Shown: positions 1-5,943 of the stretch, piece by piece
Layout: each line of letters begins with the position of its first letter
Position numbering within the stretch: the stretch's first letter is position 1
NCBI GenBank assembly: GCA_030529405.1
Contig: JAUMWZ010000085.1
Span: 1-6,866, forward strand
Reading direction: 5' to 3'
Length of the DNA: 6,866 nt
Source of the DNA: Bacteroides sp.
GTDB lineage: Bacteria; Bacteroidota; Bacteroidia; Bacteroidales; Bacteroidaceae
Made by a program: the position numbers and the translations under genes
The notes under the pieces: model-generated
What the model was told of the DNA's origin: nothing
The model's input: the letters and a program-made list of their open reading frames with translations, nothing else
Database searches by the model: none

Positions 1-336
1 GACAGCATCTCCTGGGTCTACATCATAGTAGAAACCATTTTCGATAGCAGGTCCTATACCAAACTTAATTCCAGGATATAGTTCTTGCAATGCCTCTGCT
101 AATAAGTGTGCGCTAGTATGCCAGAATGCATGTTTACCTTCTTCATTTTCCCATTTGTAGAGAACAAAATCCGCATCTTCATTTATCGGTCTTCCCAAGT
201 CATAAGTAACGCCATTGACGCCACACGAAAGCACATCTTGCGCCAAACGCGAGCTTATGCTTTCTGCTATTTGTAGTCCTGTTACTCCTTTTTCGTATTC
301 TCTTACCGAGCCATCAGGAAAAGTAATCTTTATCAT
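1..336 (-). CDS. thrS: Threonyl-tRNA synthetase, N-terminal 112 residues (cut by window edge)
   Basis: Charges tRNA-Thr with threonine in the cytoplasm; the N-terminal editing domain hydrolyses mischarged Ser-tRNA-Thr. The visible part starts [17 protein letters not shown], a typical TGS domain (about residues 1-61), and runs into the editing domain with H73-T-S-A-H77 followed by LLAEAL. This is the HxxxH metal/editing motif, at the same residue numbers as in the E. coli enzyme. The following [13 protein letters not shown] stretch is also characteristic. The ATG at 334-336 is the natural start because the TGS domain begins directly there. The catalytic and anticodon-binding domains lie outside the window. 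The gene is downstream of the TPR gene on the same strand, but a 312-base gap with a repeat array and a -7-like box suggests it has its own promoter. Identification is secure. Confidence 0.97.
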   Translation of the reverse strand, partial: MIKITFPDGSVREYEKGVTGLQIAESISSRLAQDVLSCGVNGVTYDLGRPINEDADFVLYKWENEEGKHAFWHTSAHLLAEALQELYPGIKFGIGPAIENGFYYDVDPGDAV

Positions 337-373
337 ATTATATTTATGTGTTTATTTTTCTGAGTTTTGCAGA

Positions 374-381
374 CAAAAGTA
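374..381 (-). promoter_or_regulatory. Candidate -7 box for thrS (TACTTTTG)
   Basis: Read on the minus strand this is TACTTTTG, an exact match to the Bacteroidetes -7 consensus TAnnTTTG. It lies 37 bases before the thrS start codon, giving a leader of roughly 25-30 bases. No convincing TTTG/TTG -33 element is seen 17-23 bases upstream, so the call rests on one element. Confidence 0.4.
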
Positions 382-435
382 CAACTTTTATCGGAGTTAG
401 AAGTATAACATAGTATTAAAAAACTTATATCACAC

Positions 436-611
436 ATTTTATAAGGTGTATATTCCTCTTTTTTCTAAATTGTATTTACTCCACTTCTAAGTTATATATC
501 ATTTGAAAGTAGATTGTATATAGTTTATTTCTAAACTGTATATGGTTTGAAAGTAGGCTATATACAGCTGACTTGCAAACTGTATATAGCCTACTTTATA
601 TTATATATGCT
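436..611. repeat. 22-base-period repeat array A (about 8 degenerate units)
   Basis: This array fills most of the TPR-thrS gap. Units in register start at 436, 458, 480, 502, 524, 546, 568 and 590. Most end in a TATATAG-like block, for example ...TTGTATATAG at 523, ...CTGTATATGG at 545, ...CTATATACAG at 567 and ...CTGTATATAG at 589. Units 502-545 and 546-589 also align as a 44-base tandem pair at about 34 of 44 identical positions, with most differences being transitions. Adjacent units are partly inverted and can pair: 511-526 with 533-548 (with several G-U pairs), 536-545 with 558-567, and 550-567 with 580-597 (perfect). No open reading frame or known RNA family was recognised here. Confidence 0.85.
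550..597 (-). terminator. Perfect 18-bp inverted repeat, possible end of the def-TPR transcript
   Basis: AAAGTAGGCTATATACAG at 550-567 is exactly repeated in inverse at 580-597, with a 12-base spacer. On the minus strand the hairpin starts about 50 bases after the TPR stop codon, where a terminator would be expected. However, it is followed by CAAACC rather than a U-tract, so intrinsic termination is doubtful. It may instead be an RNA 3' end stabiliser or a protein-binding site. The arms coincide with units of repeat array A. Confidence 0.4.
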
Positions 612-648
612 TTATTTGTGGGGGGAGTATAGGTGCCGTGTGGGGCGG

Positions 649-2637
649 TTATTGGTTTTGTTTTTGTGCAATACGTTTTATGATGTTGTATGCAGAGAAT
701 ATTCCTAGTTCTCCTGCTTTGCTGAGGTCTGAAACGGCTTGTTGTGTATTCCCTAACTGTATATTTGTTATTCCTCTGTTATAGTATGCTTCAGCAAAAT
801 CTTTGTTTATCTCTATTGCTTTAGTATAGTCAATAAGTGCAGCGGTATATTCTGTCATGTTAAAGAATATGTTTGCTCTGTTATAGTATGCATATTCAAA
901 ATCGGGAGCCAGCTCTATTGTGTGGTCTAAGTCTTTCTTTGATGCCTCGTATGCTATTGCCATTGCTGTAGCATCTTTATTAGCATTGTCTTTGTCCTCA
1001 CTTCTTCTATACTCTATTAGCTTATTGCTTATCACCGAACGCATAAAGTATGCAGGGAAAAACTTATCGTTTCTTAGCGTGATGTTAGTGAGGTCAGTTA
1101 TTGCGCTTTCAAAGTCTTGTGTCAGATAAAAGTCCATTGCTCTGGCAAAAGCTGTCATTATGTTTGTGGAATCTTTTGTCATTTGTAGAGAATGATTGTT
1201 TATCATCTCGAAATGTTGAGATACCAATTCTTCGGATAAAGGTGCTTCTGAGTTCGTAATGTGCAGAGGCTTTGGCAGTAACCCTCTACTGTTTATCTGC
1301 TCAATGGTTTTATTGTATGTGATAGACTTTATTACCTCATTATACTTTTTGTAATAAGTCAGCACGAACATAGGCTCTATTTTTATCTCTATGTTTTTAT
1401 TCTGCACCTTTCCACGATACTCATTTTCGTATTGGCGAGTGTATTCTGACTCCTTGGCTACAAGTACTTTTGAGTAGCTATCTATGTTGTTTTCTTCCTC
1501 TTTTCTTGTTGCCTCTTCTTTCTTGTCTGCATTCCTGTCTTTCTTAGGCTTATATCCTTCAATCTGAGCTTTCATCAATACGAAGTTATCTTTTTCATAC
1601 CCTGCCTTGTCGCCAATCTTCTTTCTTGATTCGGCTCTTCTGTAATATCCCTCTAAGAAGTCAGGATATTTGCTCAAAACGGTGGTGAAATCGTCTATTG
1701 CTTCTTTATGGTTTCCCGTTTCGGCAAGCAATATTCCTCGGTTGAATATAGCCATCATATTGTCTGGCTCTGTTTCTATTACGAAGTCAAAGTCCTCAAT
1801 TGCTCTGTTGTTGTCGCCTATTCTTGCTCTCATCAAACCTCTGTTGTAGTGTGCAACGAAGTTGTTTGGCTCCACTTTTATAGATAAGTCATAGTCTGAC
1901 AAAGCACCCTTTAGGTTTCTTTGATTAACTCTTGCCAACGCTCTGTTTATGTATGCAGATGCATTGTCTGGATTTATCTCGAGCGATTGATTAAGGTCTG
2001 ATTCTGCCTCCTTATATTTTTTCTGTTGAAGGTTTATCATTCCTCTAGCCAACCAAGTAATATGGTTGTAGCGATCTATCTTTATTGCTTCTTCAATATC
2101 TTTAATGGCAGCAACTGTGTCCTTCTTATTTATGAAGGCTTCGCTTCTCATTAGCAGTCCACTTGAATATTTAGGTCGGAGTGAAAGAAGGGCGTTCAAG
2201 TTGCTAATAGCACTGTCGTAATCTTTCTTTTGTAGATTAGCCAACGCTATGTTGTGCATTGTGGGAATGTCCTCAGGGTATAGTTTCAGTGCTGTCTGAT
2301 AATCGGCTATTGCTTCATCATACTTGCCTTGTTTCACTCTTGACATTCCTCTAACTTGATATGCACCTACTACAAACGGGTTTCTGTCTATTGCTTCGTT
2401 GCAATCTAACTCTGCTCCTTTATAGTCTTCAAGACTAATCTTGGCAATAGCCCTATAAAAATACGCCTCGTATAAGTATGGCTTGGCATTGATTATTTGA
2501 TTAAAGTATCTGATAGAAAGTATATAGTCCTCGAAATATATTGCATTTTTAGCCATAGTCATAACCCTCTCAGTGTTTATCTGAGAAAAAACCACGACAG
2601 GAATCAATAGTATTGCGAGGATTATCTTTCTTATCAT
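649..2637 (-). CDS. Secreted tetratricopeptide-repeat protein
   Basis: A 662-residue protein whose specific function is not known; TPR arrays usually serve as protein-binding scaffolds. A signal peptide (residues 1-19, MIRKIILAILLIPVVVFSQ) has a basic start and a hydrophobic core without a lipobox Cys, suggesting export to the periplasm or beyond. About ten 34-residue TPRs follow. They keep strict register (starts near 55, 89, 123, 157, 191, 225, 259 and 293) and show the usual W/Y-N-R-G/A...Y-A-P pattern, e.g. AHYNRGLMRARIGDNNRAI. A charged Lys/Glu linker (362-383) and a non-TPR segment (about 384-490) separate these from a second set of three or four repeats (about 495-650), one interrupted by a charged insertion near 545-560. 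The start is 14 bases after def, so the two are probably cotranscribed. A TPR gene beside def and thrS is, from memory, a common Bacteroidales arrangement. Confidence 0.9.
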   Translation of the reverse strand: MIRKIILAILLIPVVVFSQINTERVMTMAKNAIYFEDYILSIRYFNQIINAKPYLYEAYFYRAIAKISLEDYKGAELDCNEAIDRNPFVVGAYQVRGMSRVKQGKYDEAIADYQTALKLYPEDIPTMHNIALANLQKKDYDSAISNLNALLSLRPKYSSGLLMRSEAFINKKDTVAAIKDIEEAIKIDRYNHITWLARGMINLQQKKYKEAESDLNQSLEINPDNASAYINRALARVNQRNLKGALSDYDLSIKVEPNNFVAHYNRGLMRARIGDNNRAIEDFDFVIETEPDNMMAIFNRGILLAETGNHKEAIDDFTTVLSKYPDFLEGYYRRAESRKKIGDKAGYEKDNFVLMKAQIEGYKPKKDRNADKKEEATRKEEENNIDSYSKVLVAKESEYTRQYENEYRGKVQNKNIEIKIEPMFVLTYYKKYNEVIKSITYNKTIEQINSRGLLPKPLHITNSEAPLSEELVSQHFEMINNHSLQMTKDSTNIMTAFARAMDFYLTQDFESAITDLTNITLRNDKFFPAYFMRSVISNKLIEYRRSEDKDNANKDATAMAIAYEASKKDLDHTIELAPDFEYAYYNRANIFFNMTEYTAALIDYTKAIEINKDFAEAYYNRGITNIQLGNTQQAVSDLSKAGELGIFSAYNIIKRIAQKQNQ

Positions 2638-2651
2638 ACTTTCCGATAGTT

Positions 2652-3209
2652 TTATTGTTTCACTTGCTTCATTGGATACGAGCTTCTAGCCTTACCTTTT
2701 AGCATGTTGTTTAGCTTGCTCTTTATCATCTGTTTTCTTATTGGTGCTATGTGGTCTATAAATAGTTTTCCGTCTAAGTGGTCAAACTCGTGCTGCATAA
2801 CTCTTGCTAAAAAACCTGTAACAACTTCTTCGTGTTGCACAAAGTTCTCGTCCATATACTTCACTTTTATGGTGTTTAGCCTCTTAACGTTCTCTCTAAG
2901 TCCCGGCAAACTAAGACAGCCTTCTTCCATGCTCTCTTCTTCTCCGCTTTCTTCTATTATGTGTGCGTTTATATATACCTTGTTATGACCTTTGTATTCA
3001 GGATATTCGTCCGACAGAGGGTCTAAAGATATTACGGAAACTCTTATTGGCAGTCCTATCTGTGGTGCTGCAAGTCCAATTCCATCGCTGTTCTCCATTG
3101 TTTCAAACATATTGGCTATTAGCTCTTTCAAATTAGGATAATCGGGTGTGATGTCTTCAGCTACTTTTCTAAGTACTGGTTGTCCGTAGATATAAATAGG
3201 TAAAATCAT
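2652..3209 (-). CDS. def: Peptide deformylase
   Basis: Removes the formyl group from the N-terminal Met of new proteins at the ribosome; metal-dependent (usually Fe2+) and normally essential. All three family motifs are intact: motif 1 G43-I-G-L-A-A-P-Q50, motif 2 E96-G-C98-L-S-L-P, and motif 3 Q139-H140-E141-F-D-H144-L-D-G. C98, H140 and H144 are the expected metal ligands and E141 the catalytic residue. The 185-residue length is usual for bacterial deformylases. The start at 3207-3209 gives [15 protein letters not shown], the normal N-terminus. An in-frame ATG at 3279-3281 would add 24 residues encoded by repeat array B, which do not look like part of the family. Upstream of the start is A-rich sequence with no Shine-Dalgarno, as expected in Bacteroidota. 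The TPR gene follows after 14 bases. Confidence 0.97.
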   Translation of the reverse strand: MILPIYIYGQPVLRKVAEDITPDYPNLKELIANMFETMENSDGIGLAAPQIGLPIRVSVISLDPLSDEYPEYKGHNKVYINAHIIEESGEEESMEEGCLSLPGLRENVKRLNTIKVKYMDENFVQHEEVVTGFLARVMQHEFDHLDGKLFIDHIAPIRKQMIKSKLNNMLKGKARSSYPMKQVKQ

Positions 3210-3225
3210 ATTTTTATAATTATTT

Positions 3226-3357
3226 TCTTGTTTGTTCTTACTGTTTACTTGTTTTCTAAACCATACATCGCTGATTTGCAAACCGTATATAGCTAGTTTC
3301 TAAACTATATATACTTGTTTTTCAAACTGTATATACTTGTTTTCAGCCCTATTGTTT
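3226..3357. repeat. 22-base-period repeat array B (5-6 units)
   Basis: This array lies between ruvX and def. Well-preserved units start near 3249, 3271, 3293 (21 bases), 3314 and 3336, with a weak one at 3226. The shared pattern is CTtgTTTtCtAAACtgTATATA: AAACCATACATCG, AAACCGTATATAG, AAACTATATATA and AAACTGTATATA are successive versions of its second half. Here the units run head-to-tail in one orientation, unlike the alternating arrays elsewhere, so pairing is weaker (e.g. TATATAG 3286-3292 with CTATATA 3305-3311). If the -7-like box at 3370-3377 is used, the whole array lies in the def leader RNA. Confidence 0.85.
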
Positions 3358-3369
3358 GTATGTTGTTGA

Positions 3370-3377
3370 CAAAAATA
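3370..3377 (-). promoter_or_regulatory. Candidate -7 box for def-TPR (TATTTTTG)
   Basis: The minus strand reads TATTTTTG, matching TAnnTTTG. No good -33 element is visible at 17-23 bases, so this is weak. If real, it would give def a leader of about 150 bases containing all of array B. The alternative is read-through from ruvX. Confidence 0.3.
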
Positions 3378-3441
3378 CTACTACTTTTTCTAAAGCCTTG
3401 CCTTTTTAGTTGTATAATGCACTTTTTGCTCGCATTGTTCG

Positions 3442-3858
3442 CTAAAATCTCCTGCTTTCTAAGTATGTTTGCAGTATTATCGTTGCGCTAACTTCGTCCA
3501 CCAAGGCTTTGTTTTGTCGGTCTTTCTTCTTTATTCCTGCCTCTATTATCGCCCTTTGCGCAAGCACAGAAGTAAACCTCTCGTCTACATATTCTAGTGG
3601 TAGGTCGGGAAAGTTCTTTCTCATTCTGTTCACAAAAGGCTCTATGTTCTTCATGTTTTCAGAAAGTTCGTTGTTCATCTGTTTAGGCAGTCCTATGACT
3701 ATTCTCTCAACGTTTTCTTTCTTCATATAGTCCACAAGGAAATCATACAATTTGTGTGTTTCCACCGTAGTCAGTCCGTTTGCAATTATCTGCAAAGTGT
3801 CTGTCACGGCTATACCTGTTCTCTTCTTGCCGTAGTCAATAGCTAATATTCTTGCCAT
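3442..3858 (-). CDS. ruvX: RuvX/YqgF-family nuclease (pre-16S rRNA processing / putative Holliday junction resolvase)
   Basis: A 138-residue protein of the RNase H-fold YqgF family. Members are associated with maturation of the 16S rRNA 5' end and, in some species, Holliday junction resolution. Visible family motifs are A-I-D8-Y-G-K-K-R-T-G-I-A-V-T-D20 at the N-terminus (D8 is the first acidic active-site residue), V-I-G-L-P near 54-58, V-D-E-R-F-T-S at 91-97, and D121-E-V-S-A-T-I-I-L-Q near the C-terminus (last acidic residue). The length is usual for the family and no key residue is missing. The start follows the PCMD gene stop by only 7 bases, so the two are probably cotranscribed. A 232-base gap containing array B separates it from def. 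Confidence 0.95.
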   Translation of the reverse strand: MARILAIDYGKKRTGIAVTDTLQIIANGLTTVETHKLYDFLVDYMKKENVERIVIGLPKQMNNELSENMKNIEPFVNRMRKNFPDLPLEYVDERFTSVLAQRAIIEAGIKKKDRQNKALVDEVSATIILQTYLESRRF

Positions 3859-3865
3859 ATCTTTG

Positions 3866-4843
3866 TTAATATATAAACCTTACGTTGTCAATCCAAAAAC
3901 TATTGCCTGGTGAGCCAATATAAGCTCCTCCGTGGCTCGATGAGAACGAAAGATAAAGATGTGTAGGCTGCTCGCCATCTTCGCTCCAACCCATATTCTT
4001 GACTGGTACGCTTTTTCCTTTCTTGTTTACTGTATAGTTTACCACCTCAATGGTCTCTTTTCTCTCCTTGCATATACTTTTTTCTGCCTCTTCCTTATTA
4101 TATATTATGTCAAAAGTGGCATCATCTATCCAGTCGGTGTTACTTCTAAAGTATGAGTTCAATACTCCAACGGTTTTTGAATATACGTTTCCTTCCGAGT
4201 CTTCCCATCTCTTTTCAAGCACCAATGTTACTGCTGGATAGTCCTTACCCTCTATTTCTGACTTCCTGCCAAAGCCCGTTAGCTTTATTCTCTTATTGCT
4301 TTCAGACAGTCGTACCTTATAGTCGAACACCAGTTGCTTTGGTTTTTTGGTAAAAGGTATTCCCGTTTGAAGTATCTTTTGAGGGTTTTTTGTTTCTGTG
4401 ATAGGCTCATTTACCGAGCCAGTGAATATTGAACCTGCTGCCAACACAGTTATGTTTACCAGTCCAAGCACCTTTACGCTCTCGATTCTTGTGTCTAGTC
4501 TGGCGCAAAACCCTTCTCCTCGTCTTTCTGGAAAAACGGAAGTGTTGGTTTTAGTTATACCTGCCACCTTAGCCATTACATTAGATGTTGCCCACGGAGA
4601 ACCTTTCATGTTTCTGTATGGTATATCTCCTTTCACTGTTCCCCTAGGTGCAATTTCATATACATTCTTAGTGTTTCCGCCTATAACGAACGACTCTTTA
4701 ATCTCTCTGTTAAGCCAGTTGTCCATGTCGCCATAGGGTATTAGCTCGCCCTTTGTTTGTGCTTTTGCTTGCGAACATATACAACCGATAAGGCAAACGT
4801 TTATGAGTAATATCTTATGTAATATGCTTAGTTTCATAACCAT
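3866..4843 (-). CDS. Secreted PCMD-domain protein (putative carbohydrate-metabolism domain)
   Basis: A 325-residue exported protein of the Bacteroidota PCMD family. The name implies a link with glycan use, but no reaction has been assigned to it that can be read here. A signal peptide covers about residues 1-29. It could be cut by signal peptidase I after AKA (27), or at a lipobox-like L18-I-G-C21; the sequence does not settle which. Family-like stretches are ELIPYGDMDNW (33-43), AAGSIFTG (135-142), the GIPFTKKPKQLVFDYKV region (161-177) and the C-terminal THLYLSFSSSHGGAYIGSPG segment followed by FWIDNVRFIY (294-325). The last resembles a beta-sandwich carbohydrate-binding fold, which is an inference. 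Two ATGs lie two codons apart (4841-4843 and 4835-4837) and either could be used. The gene leads a likely operon with ruvX. No SusC/SusD or glycosidase gene is beside it. Confidence 0.85.
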   Translation of the reverse strand: MVMKLSILHKILLINVCLIGCICSQAKAQTKGELIPYGDMDNWLNREIKESFVIGGNTKNVYEIAPRGTVKGDIPYRNMKGSPWATSNVMAKVAGITKTNTSVFPERRGEGFCARLDTRIESVKVLGLVNITVLAAGSIFTGSVNEPITETKNPQKILQTGIPFTKKPKQLVFDYKVRLSESNKRIKLTGFGRKSEIEGKDYPAVTLVLEKRWEDSEGNVYSKTVGVLNSYFRSNTDWIDDATFDIIYNKEEAEKSICKERKETIEVVNYTVNKKGKSVPVKNMGWSEDGEQPTHLYLSFSSSHGGAYIGSPGNSFWIDNVRFIY

Positions 4844-4863
4844 TGTTTTTGAGTAAACAGATG

Positions 4864-4871
4864 CAAAGGTA
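4864..4871 (-). promoter_or_regulatory. Candidate -7 box for the PCMD-ruvX operon (TACCTTTG)
   Basis: The minus strand reads TACCTTTG, an exact TAnnTTTG match 20 bases before the first ATG, leaving a short leader. No clear TTTG/TTG is present at the expected -33 distance. The preceding gene ends in a strong terminator, so a promoter is needed in this gap. Confidence 0.45.
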
Positions 4872-4924
4872 TAAAAATAGACTGTTTAATCATCTTTTTG
4901 ATTATAGTTAAACAAGTTCAGCCT

Positions 4925-4969
4925 TAAAAAACAAGAGCAACAAACGTGTTACCGAATGTTGCTCTTTGT
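4925..4969 (-). terminator. Intrinsic terminator of the SPOR lipoprotein gene
   Basis: AGAGCAACA (4934-4942) pairs perfectly with TGTTGCTCT (4957-4965) across a 14-base loop. ACA (4931-4933) and TGT (4967-4969) extend the stem past a one-base bulge. Read on the minus strand, the stem is followed at once by TTGTTTTTTAAGG, a proper U-tract. It begins about 20 bases after the lipoprotein stop codon. The plus strand has no such tract, so it acts in one direction. Confidence 0.88.
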
Positions 4970-4988
4970 GTTTATGCTTTGTTTGCTT

Positions 4989-5471
4989 TTAGAATACTCT
5001 GTGCAAAATCCATGCTTGTTGGAAATCTTTTCTGCTTGGATATTTAGCCTTGAAGTCATCTCTTGCTACTGCCGCATCGTTTTTGTTTGCATGAGAACTT
5101 ACGATAACTCTATACATAGCTATTTCAGCGTTGAATGCTATTGTAGGGTTATATCCTTCTCTTTCCAACATTTCTTTAAGTCCCTCTGCGTTAGCTTTAA
5201 CTCCGAAGCTGCCTACTACTACTCCATACTCTTTCAAAGCAACATTTCCAGAAACAACGTTTACCTTTTCTTTTCTAACTGTTACTTCTTTCTTCGGAGC
5301 TGGCTTTTCAATTTCAAACACATCAACCACTTCTACAGCCTCTTCTGTAGTTTTTGTGGCTTGTTTCTTAGCTTTATCATAAGCTCTTCTGTATGCACTC
5401 TCGCTTGATTTGCAAGAAAAAAGTGTAAGTACAAAACACATACTTACCCCAACCAATAATAATTTTTTCAT
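4989..5471 (-). CDS. SPOR-domain lipoprotein
   Basis: A 160-residue exported lipoprotein. The signal sequence MKKLLLVGVSMCFVLTLFSC ends in a lipobox L17-F-S-C20, so the mature protein would be anchored by acylated Cys20. A Lys/Glu-rich, flexible segment (21-75, with EKPAPKKE) leads to a C-terminal SPOR domain (81-160: YGVVVGSFG...A..L...L...GY.P......MYRVIVSSH......A....D). SPOR domains bind peptidoglycan lacking stem peptides and often mark proteins acting at the septum, so an envelope or cell-division role is likely but not shown. The start at 5469-5471 is preferred over an in-frame ATG at 5517-5519. It places a proper signal peptide first, and the upstream ATG overlaps the predicted -7 box. 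The gene stands alone with its own promoter and terminator, divergent from the ytxH operon. Confidence 0.92.
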   Translation of the reverse strand: MKKLLLVGVSMCFVLTLFSCKSSESAYRRAYDKAKKQATKTTEEAVEVVDVFEIEKPAPKKEVTVRKEKVNVVSGNVALKEYGVVVGSFGVKANAEGLKEMLEREGYNPTIAFNAEIAMYRVIVSSHANKNDAAVARDDFKAKYPSRKDFQQAWILHRVF

Positions 5472-5516
5472 ATCTGAATAAGTTTTATATTTCTCATTTA
5501 ACCGTTTATCTGATAG

Positions 5517-5548
5517 CAAAGTAATTATTTATTTTCCATTCCACCAAA
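5517..5548 (-). promoter_or_regulatory. Promoter of the SPOR lipoprotein gene (TTTG-N20-TTACTTTG)
   Basis: On the minus strand TTTG (5548-5545) is followed after 20 bases by TTACTTTG (5524-5517), one mismatch from TAnnTTTG. Spacing fits the Bacteroidetes sigma-ABfr promoter. The start codon is 45 bases further on, giving a leader of around 35-40 bases. The site lies just outside repeat array C. Confidence 0.6.
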
Positions 5549-5597
5549 CCTGTAAGCCCAAAAAGTTAAAATATCAGGTTTATTAACTATATATAAG

Positions 5598-5627
5598 TTG
5601 CATCTTATCTATATATTGTTATCTTTG
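5598..5627 (+). promoter_or_regulatory. Promoter of the ytxH-holin operon (TTG-N19-TATCTTTG)
   Basis: TTG at 5598-5600 and TATCTTTG at 5620-5627 (exact TAnnTTTG) are 19 bases apart, a good Bacteroidetes promoter. Transcription would start near 5632-5635, giving a leader of about 67-70 bases. The two boxes start 22 bases apart, so they occupy the same position in consecutive units of array C. Confidence 0.65.
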
Positions 5628-5673
5628 TAACTGTATATAATTTACAACTCAATTGTATATAGTTACGATTGAG
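5627..5673 (+). promoter_or_regulatory. Overlapping hairpins in the ytxH leader
   Basis: Stem 1 pairs GTAACTGTATATAATT (5627-5642) with AATTGTATATAGTTAC (5651-5666), 16 pairs including two G-U, with an 8-base loop. Stem 2 pairs CTCAATTGTA (5648-5657) with TACGATTGAG (5664-5673), 10 pairs including one G-U. Both use 5651-5657 and 5664-5666, so they exclude each other. The presumed RNA start near 5632-5635 would remove part of stem 1's left arm. The structure could be an RNA switch or simply a DNA operator with dyad symmetry. Regulation is inferred, not shown. Confidence 0.45.
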
Positions 5674-5701
5674 ATAATATATAAACTAAAAACTCATTGT
5701 T

Positions 5702-5908
5702 ATGAAAGATTTTAATGTTCTTTTTGCCTTTCTAGGCGGAGCGGCTGTAGGTGCAGCCTTGGGTATATTGTTTGCTCCTAATAAAGGGGAAGATACTCGT
5801 AAGAAAGTGATGGATATGCTCAAAGAAAAGGGGGTTAATCTTGAAGACAACAAGCTTACAGAGTTGGTTGATGACATTATCACTAAGGTGAAAGAAGTTA
5901 AAGGCTAA
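5702..5908 (+). CDS. YtxH-domain small membrane protein
   Basis: A 68-residue protein. The N-terminal half, FNVLFAFLGGAAVGAALGIL followed by FAPNKGEDTRKKV, is the typical YtxH (gas-vesicle-protein-like) pattern: a Gly/Ala-rich membrane helix (about 5-25), then F-A-P-x-x-G-x-x-T-R. The remainder is a charged, probably helical tail ending KVKEVKG. YtxH in Bacillus is linked to general stress; the function in Bacteroidota is not established. The first ATG after the promoter is used. It is followed 35 bases later by the holin-like gene and then an 81-codon gene, which looks like one operon. Confidence 0.88.
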   Translation: MKDFNVLFAFLGGAAVGAALGILFAPNKGEDTRKKVMDMLKEKGVNLEDNKLTELVDDIITKVKEVKG

Positions 5909-5943
5909 CTGTGTAATAACTGATATTTTATAACTGTAATATT

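Larger units (their letters stand above)
5575..5684. repeat. 22-base-period repeat array C (5 units)
   Basis: Five units in exact 22-base register start at 5575, 5597, 5619, 5641 and 5663. Their ends are CTATATATAA, CTATATATTG, CTGTATATAA, TTGTATATAG and TAATATATAA. The array sits in the divergent gap between the SPOR gene and ytxH. It contains the ytxH promoter and most of its leader. Units 3 and 4 are inverted relative to each other and pair (5627-5642 with 5651-5666). Units 4 and 5 offer a competing stem. Confidence 0.82.

Noticed and set aside
436..611. CRISPR array.
   Set aside because: Units are directly adjacent with no unrelated spacers, are degenerate, and no cas gene is present.
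3210..3281. N-terminal extension of deformylase from the ATG at 3279-3281.
   Set aside because: The extra 24 residues are encoded by array B and an A-rich leader, while [14 protein letters not shown] is the normal family start.
4398..4736. 112-codon plus-strand frame opposite the PCMD gene.
   Set aside because: It lies fully antisense to a well-supported gene, has no promoter, and its Ser/Thr/Pro/Leu-rich composition is that of a shadow frame.
4844..4920. A further copy of the 22-base repeat upstream of the PCMD gene.
   Set aside because: ACTGTTTAATC and TATAGTTAAAC resemble the core slightly, but there is no TATATA block and no 22-base register.
5472..5519. N-terminal extension of the SPOR lipoprotein from the ATG at 5517-5519.
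   Set aside because: It would bury the signal peptide behind a charged segment, and the ATG overlaps the predicted -7 box.
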